Assembly (NCBI GenBank): GCA_000349905.1
Contig: KB722739.1
Coordinates: 948,611 to 1,012,610 of the forward strand
Source of the DNA: Volvariella volvacea V23
Taxonomy: Eukaryota; Basidiomycota; Agaricomycetes; Agaricales; Pluteaceae
DNA length: 64,000 nt
Direction of reading: 5' to 3'
Of this stretch, positions 22,801 through 34,452 are shown piece by piece. The notes under the pieces were generated by a model. It was not told the DNA's origin. It searched no databases and was given only the letters and a program-made list of their open reading frames with translations. Every line of letters starts with the position of its first letter. Within the stretch, counting starts at the first letter, position 1. A program made the position numbers and the translations under genes.

Positions 22801-25528
22801 ATATTGCAAGATGCGAACAAGCTATCACCTGTTGCGTGTCTGTGTATTGATTCTGGTTGCGACTTGAATGTTGAACGTAGAACAGGGACAACACGTGAAT
22901 CATCGTGAATGGGACTTGATTGCATCGGAACCGTCGTATGAAAATGTCCGAGTGTTGAAACTGAGAGCGCGTATCCTTGTCAACATATTTCTAGTAAGCT
23001 TATTCCTTTGGGCGCACGGTTTCAGGTTGCCATTTAGGACCGAAGTCACCGTTTGATTGAACTCAATCCAGAATCGCAGTTTTTGTGTCCAGGAAAGCTT
23101 GTTGCTGTCCACCTCTCCATGATCGTGCGGTAAACAATTGCGAGGTTGCCGCCTGACTCAGTTGATTCTAATTTCAAGGCTAGGGAGGCAGCCGGAGCTT
23201 GGATAGATAAGAGGTCAAAGTGAATGCGCATTATCTCAAAGCTTGCCTCGAAAGGACCGACCCTTGTGGCACTACTTTACTCTACACGATTGCCACACAC
23301 ACCGGTGTTCAACTTTCAGGGGGATAAAGTGGAGATTCTATAGCATGTATGATCCCGACCATACAGTATAGTGCGGACGGAGATGAAATCATCGGTGGTA
23401 TGATGTGGCTTCTTCCCGACCCCATATACAGACTGAGGCCTTGGAAACCGATCAGGCAAGGATGTCCAGTTACCACCCTATTGAACAAGACACGAGGGTG
23501 ATACAGTCACGATTCACGCTGACAACTTGACCCTCCTTCTCGCACAGCCAGAAAACGTGCAAGTGCCAAGGCAGCATGGGCGTCCGTCTAGGCTTCATTA
23601 TTCCTGAAAAGGGGCCTGCTATGGTATGTCTTTCCCTGTGTACATGACGAAAATACGAATGCTGGGTGAATAGATTTTTTTGCGCGTCATGCTGGGTTTT
23701 TTGCATAGCAGTGCTGTGAAGAACTCGAGAGGAAGGACACAATAACAGAAGCAAACATAGCCATGGAAGGGTCGAATTCCCCGATTTGGTATCATGCTAT
23801 ACCATAACAAGTAACCTAGTCCAGTGTGGCGTACAGCCTCGAGGCTACACTTTATGCTGCAACACGCAAGACTTGGGATATGTTGTAATATTGGGCATGA
23901 AAGTAAGAAATCTAGTTCAGGTGTCGTTTTGGATTTGATAAGAAAGAGGCTAAGCGAGATTAGATGCACAGCTCGGCGAGGCAGCGAAGGGCCCCGAGCC
24001 AAGTGTATAGAATTAGATTAACCTGGCGTGATTCTGCGGGGTCAAAAGATTTAAATGACTGTAGGTGACTTGGATTTTTGCCGCTGCTGGACGGGCAGAA
24101 GGGCAGCGTAATTATCAGGAATGCTCCTGCCGCCTCCCCTAGGCTTCCTGAGATCAGACAGGCGTTTGGAGGTCTGATCGCCATTTCTTTTTTGTTGATT
24201 GAGGATTTATTTTGACAGGCCACAGGGCGTTGGTCCGAGATTGCTTCCTTGGGCTCTATGTGATGCGACGGTCACCATGCTGTCAAGTTGGGATGTCAGG
24301 GAAGGACAAAAATAGGTGCAACAGACATGGACTCCAATGTCTGATAAGGGCTAACTAGGCAGGAGATTTGCGAAATCGAGATTTGGGGAAGTGCTTCCAA
24401 GGCTGGAACGGGTCTCTCCTTCCCACAGTCATCGGGGGGAGCTGACCAGCGCTGTTCCGTTTATTTCATTCCGACGCAGAGGAATTCCTTCGGTGAGGCT
24501 CTCATCGAGTCAGAGGACATTCTATTTTTCTTTCCATCCTTTTCCTACGGGTTCTTGACGCTTTCCCCTTCCTCGAGTCTCTGGGCTTGTGCTTGCCTCT
24601 ACAGCAGCTTGACGAATTTTTTTGTTTTTGCTTCCAAGGAGGCGATTGGGACATTGGCATGTGTACGCGAGTGCTGTCGGAACGATAAATGGTACGTAAA
24701 GTCTCTGTCGCTATATCCGAAACTGCGCCCGCGCTGAGTCGCTTGGAATGATTACTGGCATGATAACTGTTGGCATCAGGATCAAAGCAACATAAGATGG
24801 AGGTGTGTATATATCGTTCGAAACATTGGTGATGCGTTGATGGATGAAACGCGTGCCAGCTGTGATGCGTGATAGGCCCGAGCACGCACAATGAACGGCA
24901 CATTGCAATACACAAACACATACAGCTTAATTACATGTCGGAATTTCAAGCTCAGCGCAACAGGACGGTATTGTTGTTCTCCAATCTCTCCATTTCTTCC
25001 GATCCCAAAACCAATCTAATCAACCCTCAGCTGGTGACCAGTGACCAAGTGACCCGCTTTTTTATATGTTGTTTTTTTTCGCCTAGAAACCCCCGCTTGA
25101 GTCCGAAATTGGAAATCCAAAGAGGAATGTAAATGACTGGGGGTGACTGGGCTAGCCCAAGTTCGTCATCGAAATAATCTCCCCATCTGAAGATATGCTA
25201 TCCTGGGACGTCGAGGATACGGAACAACAACCCTTAATCTCCTTTATTGCTCTCCTTCTTCAGCTTTTAGGGTTTATACGTGTGATGGCATGGCTCGGGT
25301 TTGCTAGGTGTATTCCATTTTCGTCATATGCTCTTAAGACCGTTTATTATAAAAACCCGTTGCTGAGCTGGGCAAGAAGCAACAGAATCTCAGGTAGACC
25401 TTTCACCTCACCCACTCACCCACCCATCATCCAGCAGACTCGTCAACGACAGAGTCTGCCCGCTGTTATTGACACCATACCGCACGAAGACTAGCACGAC
25501 CTACAAATAAACGAGCACAATTTCTCCG
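19822..25528. other. 5.7-kb gene-poor region
   Basis: Many short frames on both strands; apart from the doubtful minus-strand model at 20860-21576 I can support no gene. The right end should hold the GST promoter: a TATA-like TATTATAAAA lies at 25345-25354, about 175 nt before the GST start. The stretch is not unusually AT-rich and I saw no long repeat, but decayed transposon sequence is possible. Confidence 0.5.
20860..21576 (-). other. doubtful multi-exon gene, unrecognised
   Basis: Minus-strand frames with plausible splice signals: LESICVGGFRYIEVPISDLD ending near a GTGAGT donor, then after TAATTTAG a frame with FKLATHPLESQRTGMAVDSL, then a frame with REVGTFIQHLLRSLFKSQ. A GTAAGTC donor is near 20859. 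I cannot name a domain or find a convincing start. It may be a real gene, a decayed one, or chance. Confidence 0.2.
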
Positions 25529-26424
25529 ATGATGTCTAGACACCATGGATCACGAAGTGGCCAGCCCCAAGTACCTATAATTACACTTTATGACGTTCCC
25601 CACACCAGTGCTCAACCATGGGCTCCTAATATCTGGCGTGTCCGGTAAGTCTATATTTGGCAACATCGCGTCGAAACTCGGCAAATTGACTCGTCCCCGC
25701 CCCTCGCAGATTCATCCTCAACTACAAACGCCTCCGCTACCACACAGTCTGGGTCGAATTCCCCGACGTCGAAAACACCCTCCGCGCCATCGGGGCGAGA
25801 CCAACCGGTCAATCCCGCACCGATGGCCGCCTGCTCTACACCCTCCCCACCATAGTCGACCCCACCCACAACCCGGCCCACCCAGAAATAATCTCCAACG
25901 CGAACCACATCGCCGAGTACCTCGAGACGGCATACCCAGCGCGCCCCGTGTTCCCAGAGGGCACGCGGGCGTTGCAGACGCTCTTTGTGCACTATGTGAT
26001 GGAGATCTTTGTCAAGCCGCTTTTGACGATCATGGTCCCGCTCAGTCACCAGAATCTCCCGGAGAGGAGCAGGTCGCATTTCGGCCAGTTTGGGGGCATG
26101 GGCGGTGTTGGAGGAATGGGAGGGAATGGTGGGCAGTCTAATGGCCATGGAGCGCTGACCCCGGCTCAGCGAGAACAGGCATGGCAGGCTGTTGAAGAGC
26201 AGTTCAACTTTTTGGCGATGATATTGGACAAGAACTCGGTGGACGGCGACGGGGTGGTGGTGATGGGCCGGGATGTGACGTATGCGGATTTTGCGTTGTG
26301 CTCGGTTTTGATTTGGATTGAGAGGATGGCGGCGCATGATGGGTGGTCTAGGGTTAAGAGGTGGAATAACGGAAGGTGGGCGAGGCTTTGGGATAGGTGC
26401 AGGGAGTATATGGATGTTTATTAG
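25529..26424 (+). CDS. glutathione S-transferase, fungal etherase-like type
   Basis: Cytosolic GST. Two exons (25529-25644, 25710-26424) give 276 residues. The N-terminal thioredoxin-like domain reads ITLYDVP, WAPNIWRVRFILNYK, WVEFPDVE, YTLPTIVDP and the Ser/Asn-containing IISNANHIAEYLE, as in GSTs related to bacterial LigE etherases (the GTE or FuA classes of wood-rotting fungi). The all-helical C-terminal domain has FVHYVMEIFVKPLL, AWQAVEEQFNFLAMIL and TYADFALCSVLIWIERM. A Gly/Met-rich insert (QFGGMGGVGGMGG) of about 25 residues interrupts the C-terminal domain. The ATG pair at 25529 and 25532 starts the frame. The exact class is an inference. Confidence 0.9.
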
Positions 26425-26604
26425 ACAAGAGATCGAGGATGGCGACTTTGTGGCGGGTCGGGGGCGCCCTCGTCTCATAATTCCGATTCCTAATGGAACG
26501 TAATTTAGTTTACAGCTTTTTTTTACCATAATAGTCAGGTACAGTACGACCCCACGTTCTTGTTACGTTTTCTCTTTTTGTCTCTCCGCGATGTTTTGTT
26601 GGAC

Positions 26605-26704
26605 NNNNNNNNNNNNNNNNNNNNNNNNNNNNNNNNNNNNNNNNNNNNNNNNNNNNNNNNNNNNNNNNNNNNNNNNNNNNNNNNNNNNNNNNNNNNNNNN
26701 NNNN
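26605..26704. other. assembly gap, 100 N
   Basis: Exactly 100 N, the usual placeholder for a scaffold join of unknown length, in the 3' flank of the GST gene. Confidence 0.98.
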
Positions 26705-27439
26705 GCTATGCCCTTGATGATATGTTTCTCCCCTACTCAGTTTTGTTTAACACATCATAGACACGTACTGTATGGATAGGTTCATGGCCCTGTGTATCTT
26801 CATGAGTCTGTACCGGTGTTTCCGGCCGTGTCAAAGCAATATAACTCACCTAGACTGCAAGATATGGCACGGATATTTTGGTTGAGCAGCGGAGCGGTAC
26901 CGTCCCACTGCGGTGACATCATAGGCGATGAGCTGAAGCATACTGACTCGACGGTATCGTGGGTCTGATGGTGACCGACCGCGGGCATCACAGTTCAGCC
27001 ACATACTTGGAGTCTGTAGCCGAAGAGATGATATGTGCGCACATTCATGAAAGACGAAAAGAGCGGAAACGGCTCAACGCAGACGTTTTAAAGCGACCCT
27101 TGACTGATGGGGGTGCACAGCAATGATTCGTGCGAAATATGCAATCAATCAACCATCAAAAGGCAGTCATGACACGTTGGGGACGTGTGAGTGGTGGACG
27201 CGAGCGCCCATCCGCGGTATGCTCGGTTTTGGTGGAGAAAAATCAGAGACAGTGGGAATGAGTTCTGAAAAACCGCTGAACGCTATCAACATGCGCGCGC
27301 CAATGGGGCGCCCTGGAGCGCGTTGGGCAAGGCGATGAGCGGGTGAGTGGGGAATTGCTGACAAATAAATGAGGACAACAGAGCCAACCAAGCGTCTCGG
27401 CTTTGCTCCCAGGTTAATGAGCCCGCAATCCCAAGTCCC
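26705..27439. other. intergenic after the gap
   Basis: About 735 nt with no supported gene; contains the promoter of the LRR gene starting at 27440. Confidence 0.6.
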
Positions 27440-30400
27440 ATGGCCGCCACCGTCTCCTCCTCGTGCTCTCCTTCATCCTCTGCAGTCACCATCCCCGTCC
27501 CCGGAAAATCCATCCTAAAGCGTCCGCCGCCCACCAATCAGTCCCTGCTCTCCAGATTCACCAGGTTCCTGCCCAACCAAAACCAACAGCAGGGAGCCAA
27601 CTCGGACGAGGCAAAGCCCCTCAAACGGGCGCACTTTATCCTTCCCCAGATAGCTACAGTATATCCCATCTCTTCGCTCAACCCACCATCAACCCCGACA
27701 TTGAAGGATGAGAAGCGCACTATCGAGGATCGGGAAGCTGAGAGGAGAAAGAAAGTCGTGCGAGGCAACTCCGTCAGCTCTGGCCCCGGTGATCCGGATG
27801 AGTGGTGGAACATGGACAAAGTGGAATCGTTCTATCGCGAGTGTTGCACCAGCTGTGATGACCTCCCAGAGCCCCTCGTTTCTGCTGTGCTCAAGGTCCG
27901 TGACTGTCCTCCTGATGCCCCCAGTCTGGTTGATAGAGCTGCAACGTGCTGCAGAAAACACCCAATGCTGGACCTCGGTTCGTAGACTTTTCTGGTGTGC
28001 GCTTCGACGTAACATCAGCCACTATCCTCTCTGATGTGTTTACCATCGAATGGGGATTGCGCAAGTTGGTGTTCCGTGATTGCGATCTAGACGACCTAGT
28101 ATGTCCACAGCCTATCTACGTTTTTCTTCAAACCTTTCAACCTGATAATCACTATTCAAGATACTAAAACCGATTCTTCATTCCCTGCTTATCCCTAATA
28201 CCCTCTCCTACCTGTCAGTTGCGGCCAATAAGCGACTAAAAGCACCGGCCTTTCGGCTCATCGGTGCGTACGTGGCTAATGTACGTCTTTTCTCTCAGTC
28301 TTGTCAAGAGGCATCAATTAATGATCACTCTGTAGGCAAAGTCCCTACAATTCCTCGACCTATCAAATAATGCCCTGGACAAGAAGTCCATAGAGTATAT
28401 CGTTGTCGCGTTGGCCACTGCACCGACACCCGGGCTCACATCGCTCCGATTGGATGACTGCTCTCTCCGTCCTGCTGCACTAGAGGTGCTATGTGCGTCC
28501 ATTCTCGCTCCTAACATCCGCGTTCTCCATCTCCAACTTCCCTGCAGGTCGTGCTGTTCGGACATCCTCCCTGAACCACATATCGCTACGTCAAAACCGT
28601 ATAACTCAAGCTAGTGGCGTAGCCCTGGCTCTGATGATCAGAGATTACCCAGACGTCGTCCCCCAGCAAACGCCGCTCTCATCGAGCAACGCAACTCCAT
28701 CTTCATCAGTAGCCTCATCGCCCGCTTCATCAACCACCAATCTCCCTGTCAATTCGCCACCAGTCACTCCCCTCTCCACAACCCACAACCCTCCGCTCCC
28801 ACCACCTCCCCAGCGGACTGCAGGCCCTCTACAGCCGCCACCGCGTCATCCATCAGCGGCTGTTCAGACAACATACACACCCTACATCCCGAGATCAAAA
28901 CGCAATATTGCCCCTACATCGGCTGCTGTGGGGAATCCCCTGTCTGCTACAGGGCAGCCAATCCCGATAATTACGTCATCGTCCCAAGGAGGCGTTACCA
29001 CTAGACATGTGATACCCAATGGGACTCACGGGCCTGGGCACGAACATGGAGTGGGTGGGGCAAGTAGGTATGATGCTGGGCCCAGTGCGGCTTTGCTGGA
29101 TAAGGTTAGAGCGTTGGATGCTTTGCCCCGCGTGGGTGCTTTGAGGACGTTGGATTTGGAAGGGAATGATTTGAGGGTACGGTTTTCCTCCCGACTTTTG
29201 GTGGGGAAAGGGAGACTCATCTTGGTGCTTTTTTTAGATGGGCGTTTCGTATCTCGCACAGGTGTTGAAGAGGAACCGGACGCTGAAGAATCTCAATTTG
29301 CGGGATAACAAGTTGGATGTGCAGTGCTTGGTTGTTGTGGCGGAAGCTCTGGTGGGTGTCCTGTGTAGGCTGATTTTGCGATGGTTTCTGATATCTCGCT
29401 TTACTACAGAAATACAACTCTTGTCTGGAAATGCTTGACATGAGTAAAAACCCTTGCTGTGGTCCCATGCTTGAAGGAGTCAGTCTCTCCCCCTTCTACC
29501 TTGACCTCACTCACCCAAACCGACCCCCTTCCAGATCCAATCCCTCCGAACAGCATTCACTCTCAACACCGCCCTCAAGCGTCTCTTCCTCTCAAACACA
29601 AATCTCTCCTCCACCGGAGCTATAGCATTAGCGGAATTCCTGCCCGAATCGACGTCGTTGATCCACCTGGACCTGACTGAGAACAATTTGGACATTGCGG
29701 GCGTGATGGCGCTGAGCTCGGGGTTGAAGGCGAATTATGTGATGAGGTGTTTGGATTTAAACATTCCTCCTGCAGATGAGGAGTTTGCGAGGTAAGGGGT
29801 TCTATTTTCTCATTTTTAGTCTCTTCTCTTTCTTCGAAGAATGGTGTTTTGACATGGGATCTTCTTTGTCTTGGCAGGATGTGCCGTGATATTTTGAGTT
29901 CGTGTGTGAGAAACACGGAGAGAGCCCAGAAGGTGTTTGAAAATAGCAACTTCCATCCGAGGCCGCTTGGGAAGGGAATTTGGGCAATGATTGAGGAAAG
30001 CGAACTGGCGAGGTCGATTCGACGTGGGAACGGACTCGTACGTCTGCTTGTCTGGCTCCCCCAGTTTTGTTGCTTATGCGCGTATTTTGCGATGGCTTTT
30101 AGGTCGACACGGATGTCGAGCTGCGCGCAAAGGCGTGCATAGCTGAGCTGAACAACGTGCATGCTCTCTGTGCAGCAGCATCAGTACCTTCAACGCCCAC
30201 ATCGACCAACGCCCCTCTCGCTTCCTCCACAACACCCGCAGCCACCCAAGCACCACCCCCCGCACCCACACCCACACCATCCGCCGCACGCCTCTCAATC
30301 CCCCCGCGCCACAAAGCCCCATCGCCCGAAATAATCCAAGGAATCTCAGACAAATCCAAGGCCGTCGGATCGGACTTGATAACCGTCATCCAGGAAACGG

Positions 30401-31722
30401 AAGACCCGGGCCGCATCGAAGAGCTGTTTGGGATCCACGAGCAGCTGCTTGGGCTCATCGAGCGGCTGCCGCCGCCACCGCCACCGCCGCCCGAGGTTTT
30501 GCTGAAGAGGGCGCTGTCGCTGTCGTCCCAGGGGAGCTCGAGGACTGCGTCACCTGCCGGGTCTACGGCGAGCTTGTTGGGCGCTGGCGGAGCTGGGAGT
30601 GGAAGTGGAAGCAGCAGCAGCGCTAGTAGCGCTAGTGGTGGGAGTGCGGGTGGGAGGGGAGAGTTGAGGAAGTTGGAGATGACGGGGTTGGGTATACATA
30701 TGAATGGAGGGGGGGAGTTGACGGCTTCGCCTGTGCGGTTGTCGCCGTTGTCTTCTGTGCAGAGTAGTAGTGAGCACTTGCCGAATGGGCTTCCTGCTCT
30801 TGGGGAGGGGATTGCTGCTGGAGCGGTGGGGGCGGGAGAGGATGATGACGACGATTTGCCGTTGGCGCCGAGGTTGGATAAGGGGAAGGCGAAAGCTGAA
30901 CCTGAACCTGAGGAACCGGAGAAGGTGTTGAGTCCAACGTTTATGATCACGGAGGATGATGACGAGGATGGGGAGGATGATGAGGGGGGAGTGAGGTATA
31001 TGGTTCCAGAGGGAGGTGTTACGGCGCCTTCGCCTAGTGATAGGTAGATTCTCATGTTCTGCTCTACTGTTTTGAGCTGACACTTGTGTTTTTAGGTCGA
31101 GGAGCTGGGTCGAGGAGGAGGGTGAGGTGTTCAGAAAGGGAACTGTATTGCTTGGCCCGGAGGAAATGGAGGGTGAATACGCGGGAGAGGAGCTGCGCAA
31201 GGAGGTATGCTAGGGCTCAACACCTATTACTCTGGTGCTAACTTGGGGATCTTTCAGCTTCTGGAGGCAATGGTAGAGAGACCACCACCACGCCCTCTCA
31301 CAGACGAATTTGGCCTCGAGATTCCACCCCCATCGCCACAACAACCCTCATCCCCCGCACACCGCAATCAGGAAGATCAAGCATCGTCTTCACCCCGTCA
31401 TTCCCCATCTCTAGACCAGCACCAGTCTCCTTCACCGACAGTGACAAAACCCCCACCGAAGCCTTATATCTCGCGCAATAGACCTACGTCGTCGTCCCTG
31501 TTGGGCGTGATAACTGGTAGTCCGCCAGTTGGATCGCCGAGGACGTCTGCGCCTGGGACGCCTACAAGCCAGCTTGCTGGTGCGGAAAGTGAGAATGGGG
31601 GAATGTCACCATCACCCTTATCACCTGTTCCACCGCATTCTGTGCATGCACCGCCAATTTTGGGGCCTTCGCTCTCGAGGAGTAGGGCTGGGTCTGGAGG
31701 GACGGGTGGTGGACAGCTCTAA
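27440..31722 (+). CDS. large LRR protein, PPP1R37-like putative PP1 regulator
   Basis: About a dozen exons. The N-terminus has GKSILKRPP and a possible PP1-docking RVxF-type site in LKRAHFIL. Then come RNI-type leucine-rich repeats: FVDFSGVRFD, LRKLVFRDCDLDDL, LQFLDLSNNALD, LTSLRLDDCSLRP, LNHISLRQNRIT, LRTLDLEGNDLR, LKNLNLRDNKLD, LEMLDMSKNP, LKRLFLSNTNLS and LIHLDLTENNLD. A Ser/Pro-rich insert of about 170 residues lies between repeats, and a long disordered C-terminus holds a poly-Pro run and acidic stretches. The first intron (AAG then GTCCGTGAC to TGATAG) joins in phase. Repeat type, N-terminal layout and length recall PPP1R37/LRRC68, a PP1 regulatory subunit; the docking motif is imperfect. 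Stop at 31720-31722. Confidence 0.8.
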
Positions 31723-33247
31723 TCGAAGGACCAAGTATATTGAAAGAGGAACGGTTGATACAGACACTAAGCGCAGATGTTCCGGCTCTCATCACCAATT
31801 TACCTGTCAAAACATTCGCTTGCTGGTAATAGTTCCATTTTGTTTCGCCGTGTTTTCTACGGTTCTTTAATTCGCGGACGTGGTATATCGGATTATCGGA
31901 TTATTGTAGCCAGGGCCTGGTCTCTGGTTTTTCCGCCCGTACAATTTGTTCTGTTGTTTCGTGTCTGTTACTCACGTCCATTTATTCATTCATTCATCTC
32001 ATTCTGCGATTATACTTGGTTGCATTCTTTTTCACTTACAATTTGGAGGTGCCTATTGGATTTCTCTCCCCATTCTTTCTCTATCCTTTCCATCCACATC
32101 TTTAATATTTTATGCCTTACAGTACCTTTTGATCTTTTGCTTTGGGGGATTCAAACAAACCGTAAATGCATATTCGGGCTCGTACTGGGCGGAAGAGTAC
32201 ATTGGTTTGCCATCCGACCCTTTGGATGCGCGCTTTTGTCACGAATTGCTTGATCTAATCACTTTCTGTGCCCAAGACTGTGGAAGAAGTGGCTCAGGCT
32301 ACCAATTCCCTTTTCTTCCTATCTATACTTTCGCTATACCTAAGAGACCTAAGAGTAACAACTCGCTTTTAAGTGCAAATGAACGCAGAGCCAAGTCGCT
32401 GCCCAATTTCTCCATACCAGCAACGACCAACAATGCAGCAATGAGAGCGACATGTATTTCCCTTCAGTTAACAGACGCGCTTGTTCTTAAGTATATTACT
32501 CATAGCATGGTCGACTCGTAATGGGAAATGAGTGTCGGGTATCAGTGATATGTGCATAGTATGGCGGGCCTAGATGTAAAGTTGTCCAACTCGGAAGTCT
32601 ATAACCGCACTACTAGAATTGATAGCCCTGGTGTATCATAGGTCCCAATAACCGCCTTTGGATACTAGTCTCATCTACGAGCTGCCTATTTGTGGAAACA
32701 AGCTGACCTAATAATTTGGCCAATGAAGCTAGCTTTAGCTATTTCCCCGAACATATAATATTGCTCCCCTACTATAGCGTATGCTCTCGAAAAAATCCAC
32801 ATAGACAGTTCCCTGACTGGTTATCATCGGAACCTGCACGATTGGAAAAGATTGCCATGCAATAGCATGTCCTGCGGAGCTATATGGACTAGACCAGCAA
32901 GCATACATTGGCCCAGTATTAACCAGACCCTGCCCTGCATTGCTTTGTAAGGCGCTGAGTGCCCCCTCTGTCCCAGTGCGCGAGTAAAGTTGATTAGTTG
33001 TACTTTCTAAAGAGTTACTGTATCAGTACCCACCCTAATTATACTGATAGCGACGTCAAAAGTTTCGAATACATCATTTTGTACCGATTTACTGATTTTC
33101 CCCTTTTCCTTAACCTTGTGCCCATACTCGGCGAGCTCCCGGTAAAGTCTATAGTACTCGTCAGTGTGGAAGGGGCATTTAACCCCAATGAAAAGTCCTC
33201 CGGCACCCCCAGGTCAGTTCGGCCAGTTCCGTCAGTAGCCAGCAACT
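31723..33247. other. 3' flank of the LRR gene, falling GC
   Basis: 3' UTR and intergenic sequence. Frames such as 31946-32521 have no domain. From about 32.5 kb the base composition turns AT-rich, leading into the repeat island. Confidence 0.5.
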
Positions 33248-33511
33248 GTGGGTAAAGTGGCGGGCCATAGACCCATCCTTTGCCATTCCCACCATCATTC
33301 CAGTTATCACTCTACTGATACTGACAAGATGGTTTGGTGCACCTGTACACATTTTTGTAAAGGAGGCAAGGAGATCAACCAGAGAACAAAAAACAACCAT
33401 GATAAGCATGTGTGGGAGTGTTATGGGACAACCAACCAACAAGGGATCTTGCAGAAGAAGAGTCACCTTACTGGGGTTGAGTGTACTCAGATGGTGATAG
33501 TTCCAGTCTAA
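33248..33511 (+). pseudogene. possible transposase N-terminal fragment
   Basis: The frame contains MVWCTCTHFCKGGKE followed by NQRTKNNHDKH. A Cys-x-Cys-x3-Cys knot followed by a Thr and His-rich stretch resembles the start of transposases of Agaricomycete CACTA-like elements. The frame ends after 87 codons in AT-rich sequence, so at most a fragment remains. Based on pattern memory only. Confidence 0.3.
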
Positions 33512-34452
33512 AAGACAAATTGATTGATCTGGGGAGCGAAACCCAGAGATACAAGCCTTATATACATGAAGGTTGTATGTACATGTTTACTAGTGTTTGT
33601 AGTACATTGACTAATTGATCTACCAGCCTGATGAAAGTTATGTGACTACTTAAGGAACCAATAGCTAAGTATAGTACTGCATATATAACTAGGAGTATTC
33701 TAGGATATTCTACAAGGTACAGCATATGACATAAGTCATGATACGATCTGAGATCTACCAAGAGTTCTAGAGTATTCTGGGACCCACTAGGAGTAATACT
33801 ACAGGTAATGACTAAGGGTGTTGATGAAAGATATGGAATACGATATAGGTATTGAGTAAGTGCTTATACTAGCACATTACAAGTAACTGCTCAAGGTGTC
33901 CTAAGGACCCTTGAAGAGTAACCTAAGGGATAACCGCTCTAGGCGCTTAAGGCTTGACTTAGTGCTTAAGGTAAGAGGGTGTCTATGTGGTAACCGCTAG
34001 GCAGTGATAACTCAAGATATCTAAGGCTTATAGCCAGCGCTTAGGATACAAGAGTGACAATCAGGGACATCACTACTTAGGGCATATAATGATAACCTAT
34101 TAGAAGATGGCTGCTCAAGGAGTACAAGGTATAAGAGATACTTGAGATATGAGGGCATCAGAGGTTAAAGATAAGCACTAAGAAGGGTGAAGTGATATGA
34201 TGGAAGAGATAATCAGGTGTTGATGATGTAATCATGCAACAAATATGACCAAATATAGAAAACCATGATAGGGAGGCAGAGTATCACAAGCTTGAAAAAC
34301 TTGTGGCAAGTGTGGGAACCCTGGCAGTAGGTGCACTGGCCACTGAAATCTTTTGTATTTCAACTTTTACCAGACAGAACCCTCTTTGACCACTTCTAGA
34401 CATGCAAAGTGACATTGAACAGCTATTTATTCAGCTATTGACACAGTTTCCG
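33512..34452. other. AT-rich non-coding sequence
   Basis: Mostly stop-rich in all frames. Likely decayed transposon or other repeat sequence at the edge of the CG-free island. Confidence 0.5.

Noticed and set aside
30099..31055. 318-codon minus-strand ORF, Ser/Pro-rich
   Set aside because: Antisense shadow of the repetitive, disordered C-terminal part of the LRR protein, which is in frame with upstream LRR exons.
31946..32521. 191-codon plus-strand ORF after the LRR gene
   Set aside because: Phe/Ser/Leu-rich translation of T-rich 3' flank with no domain.
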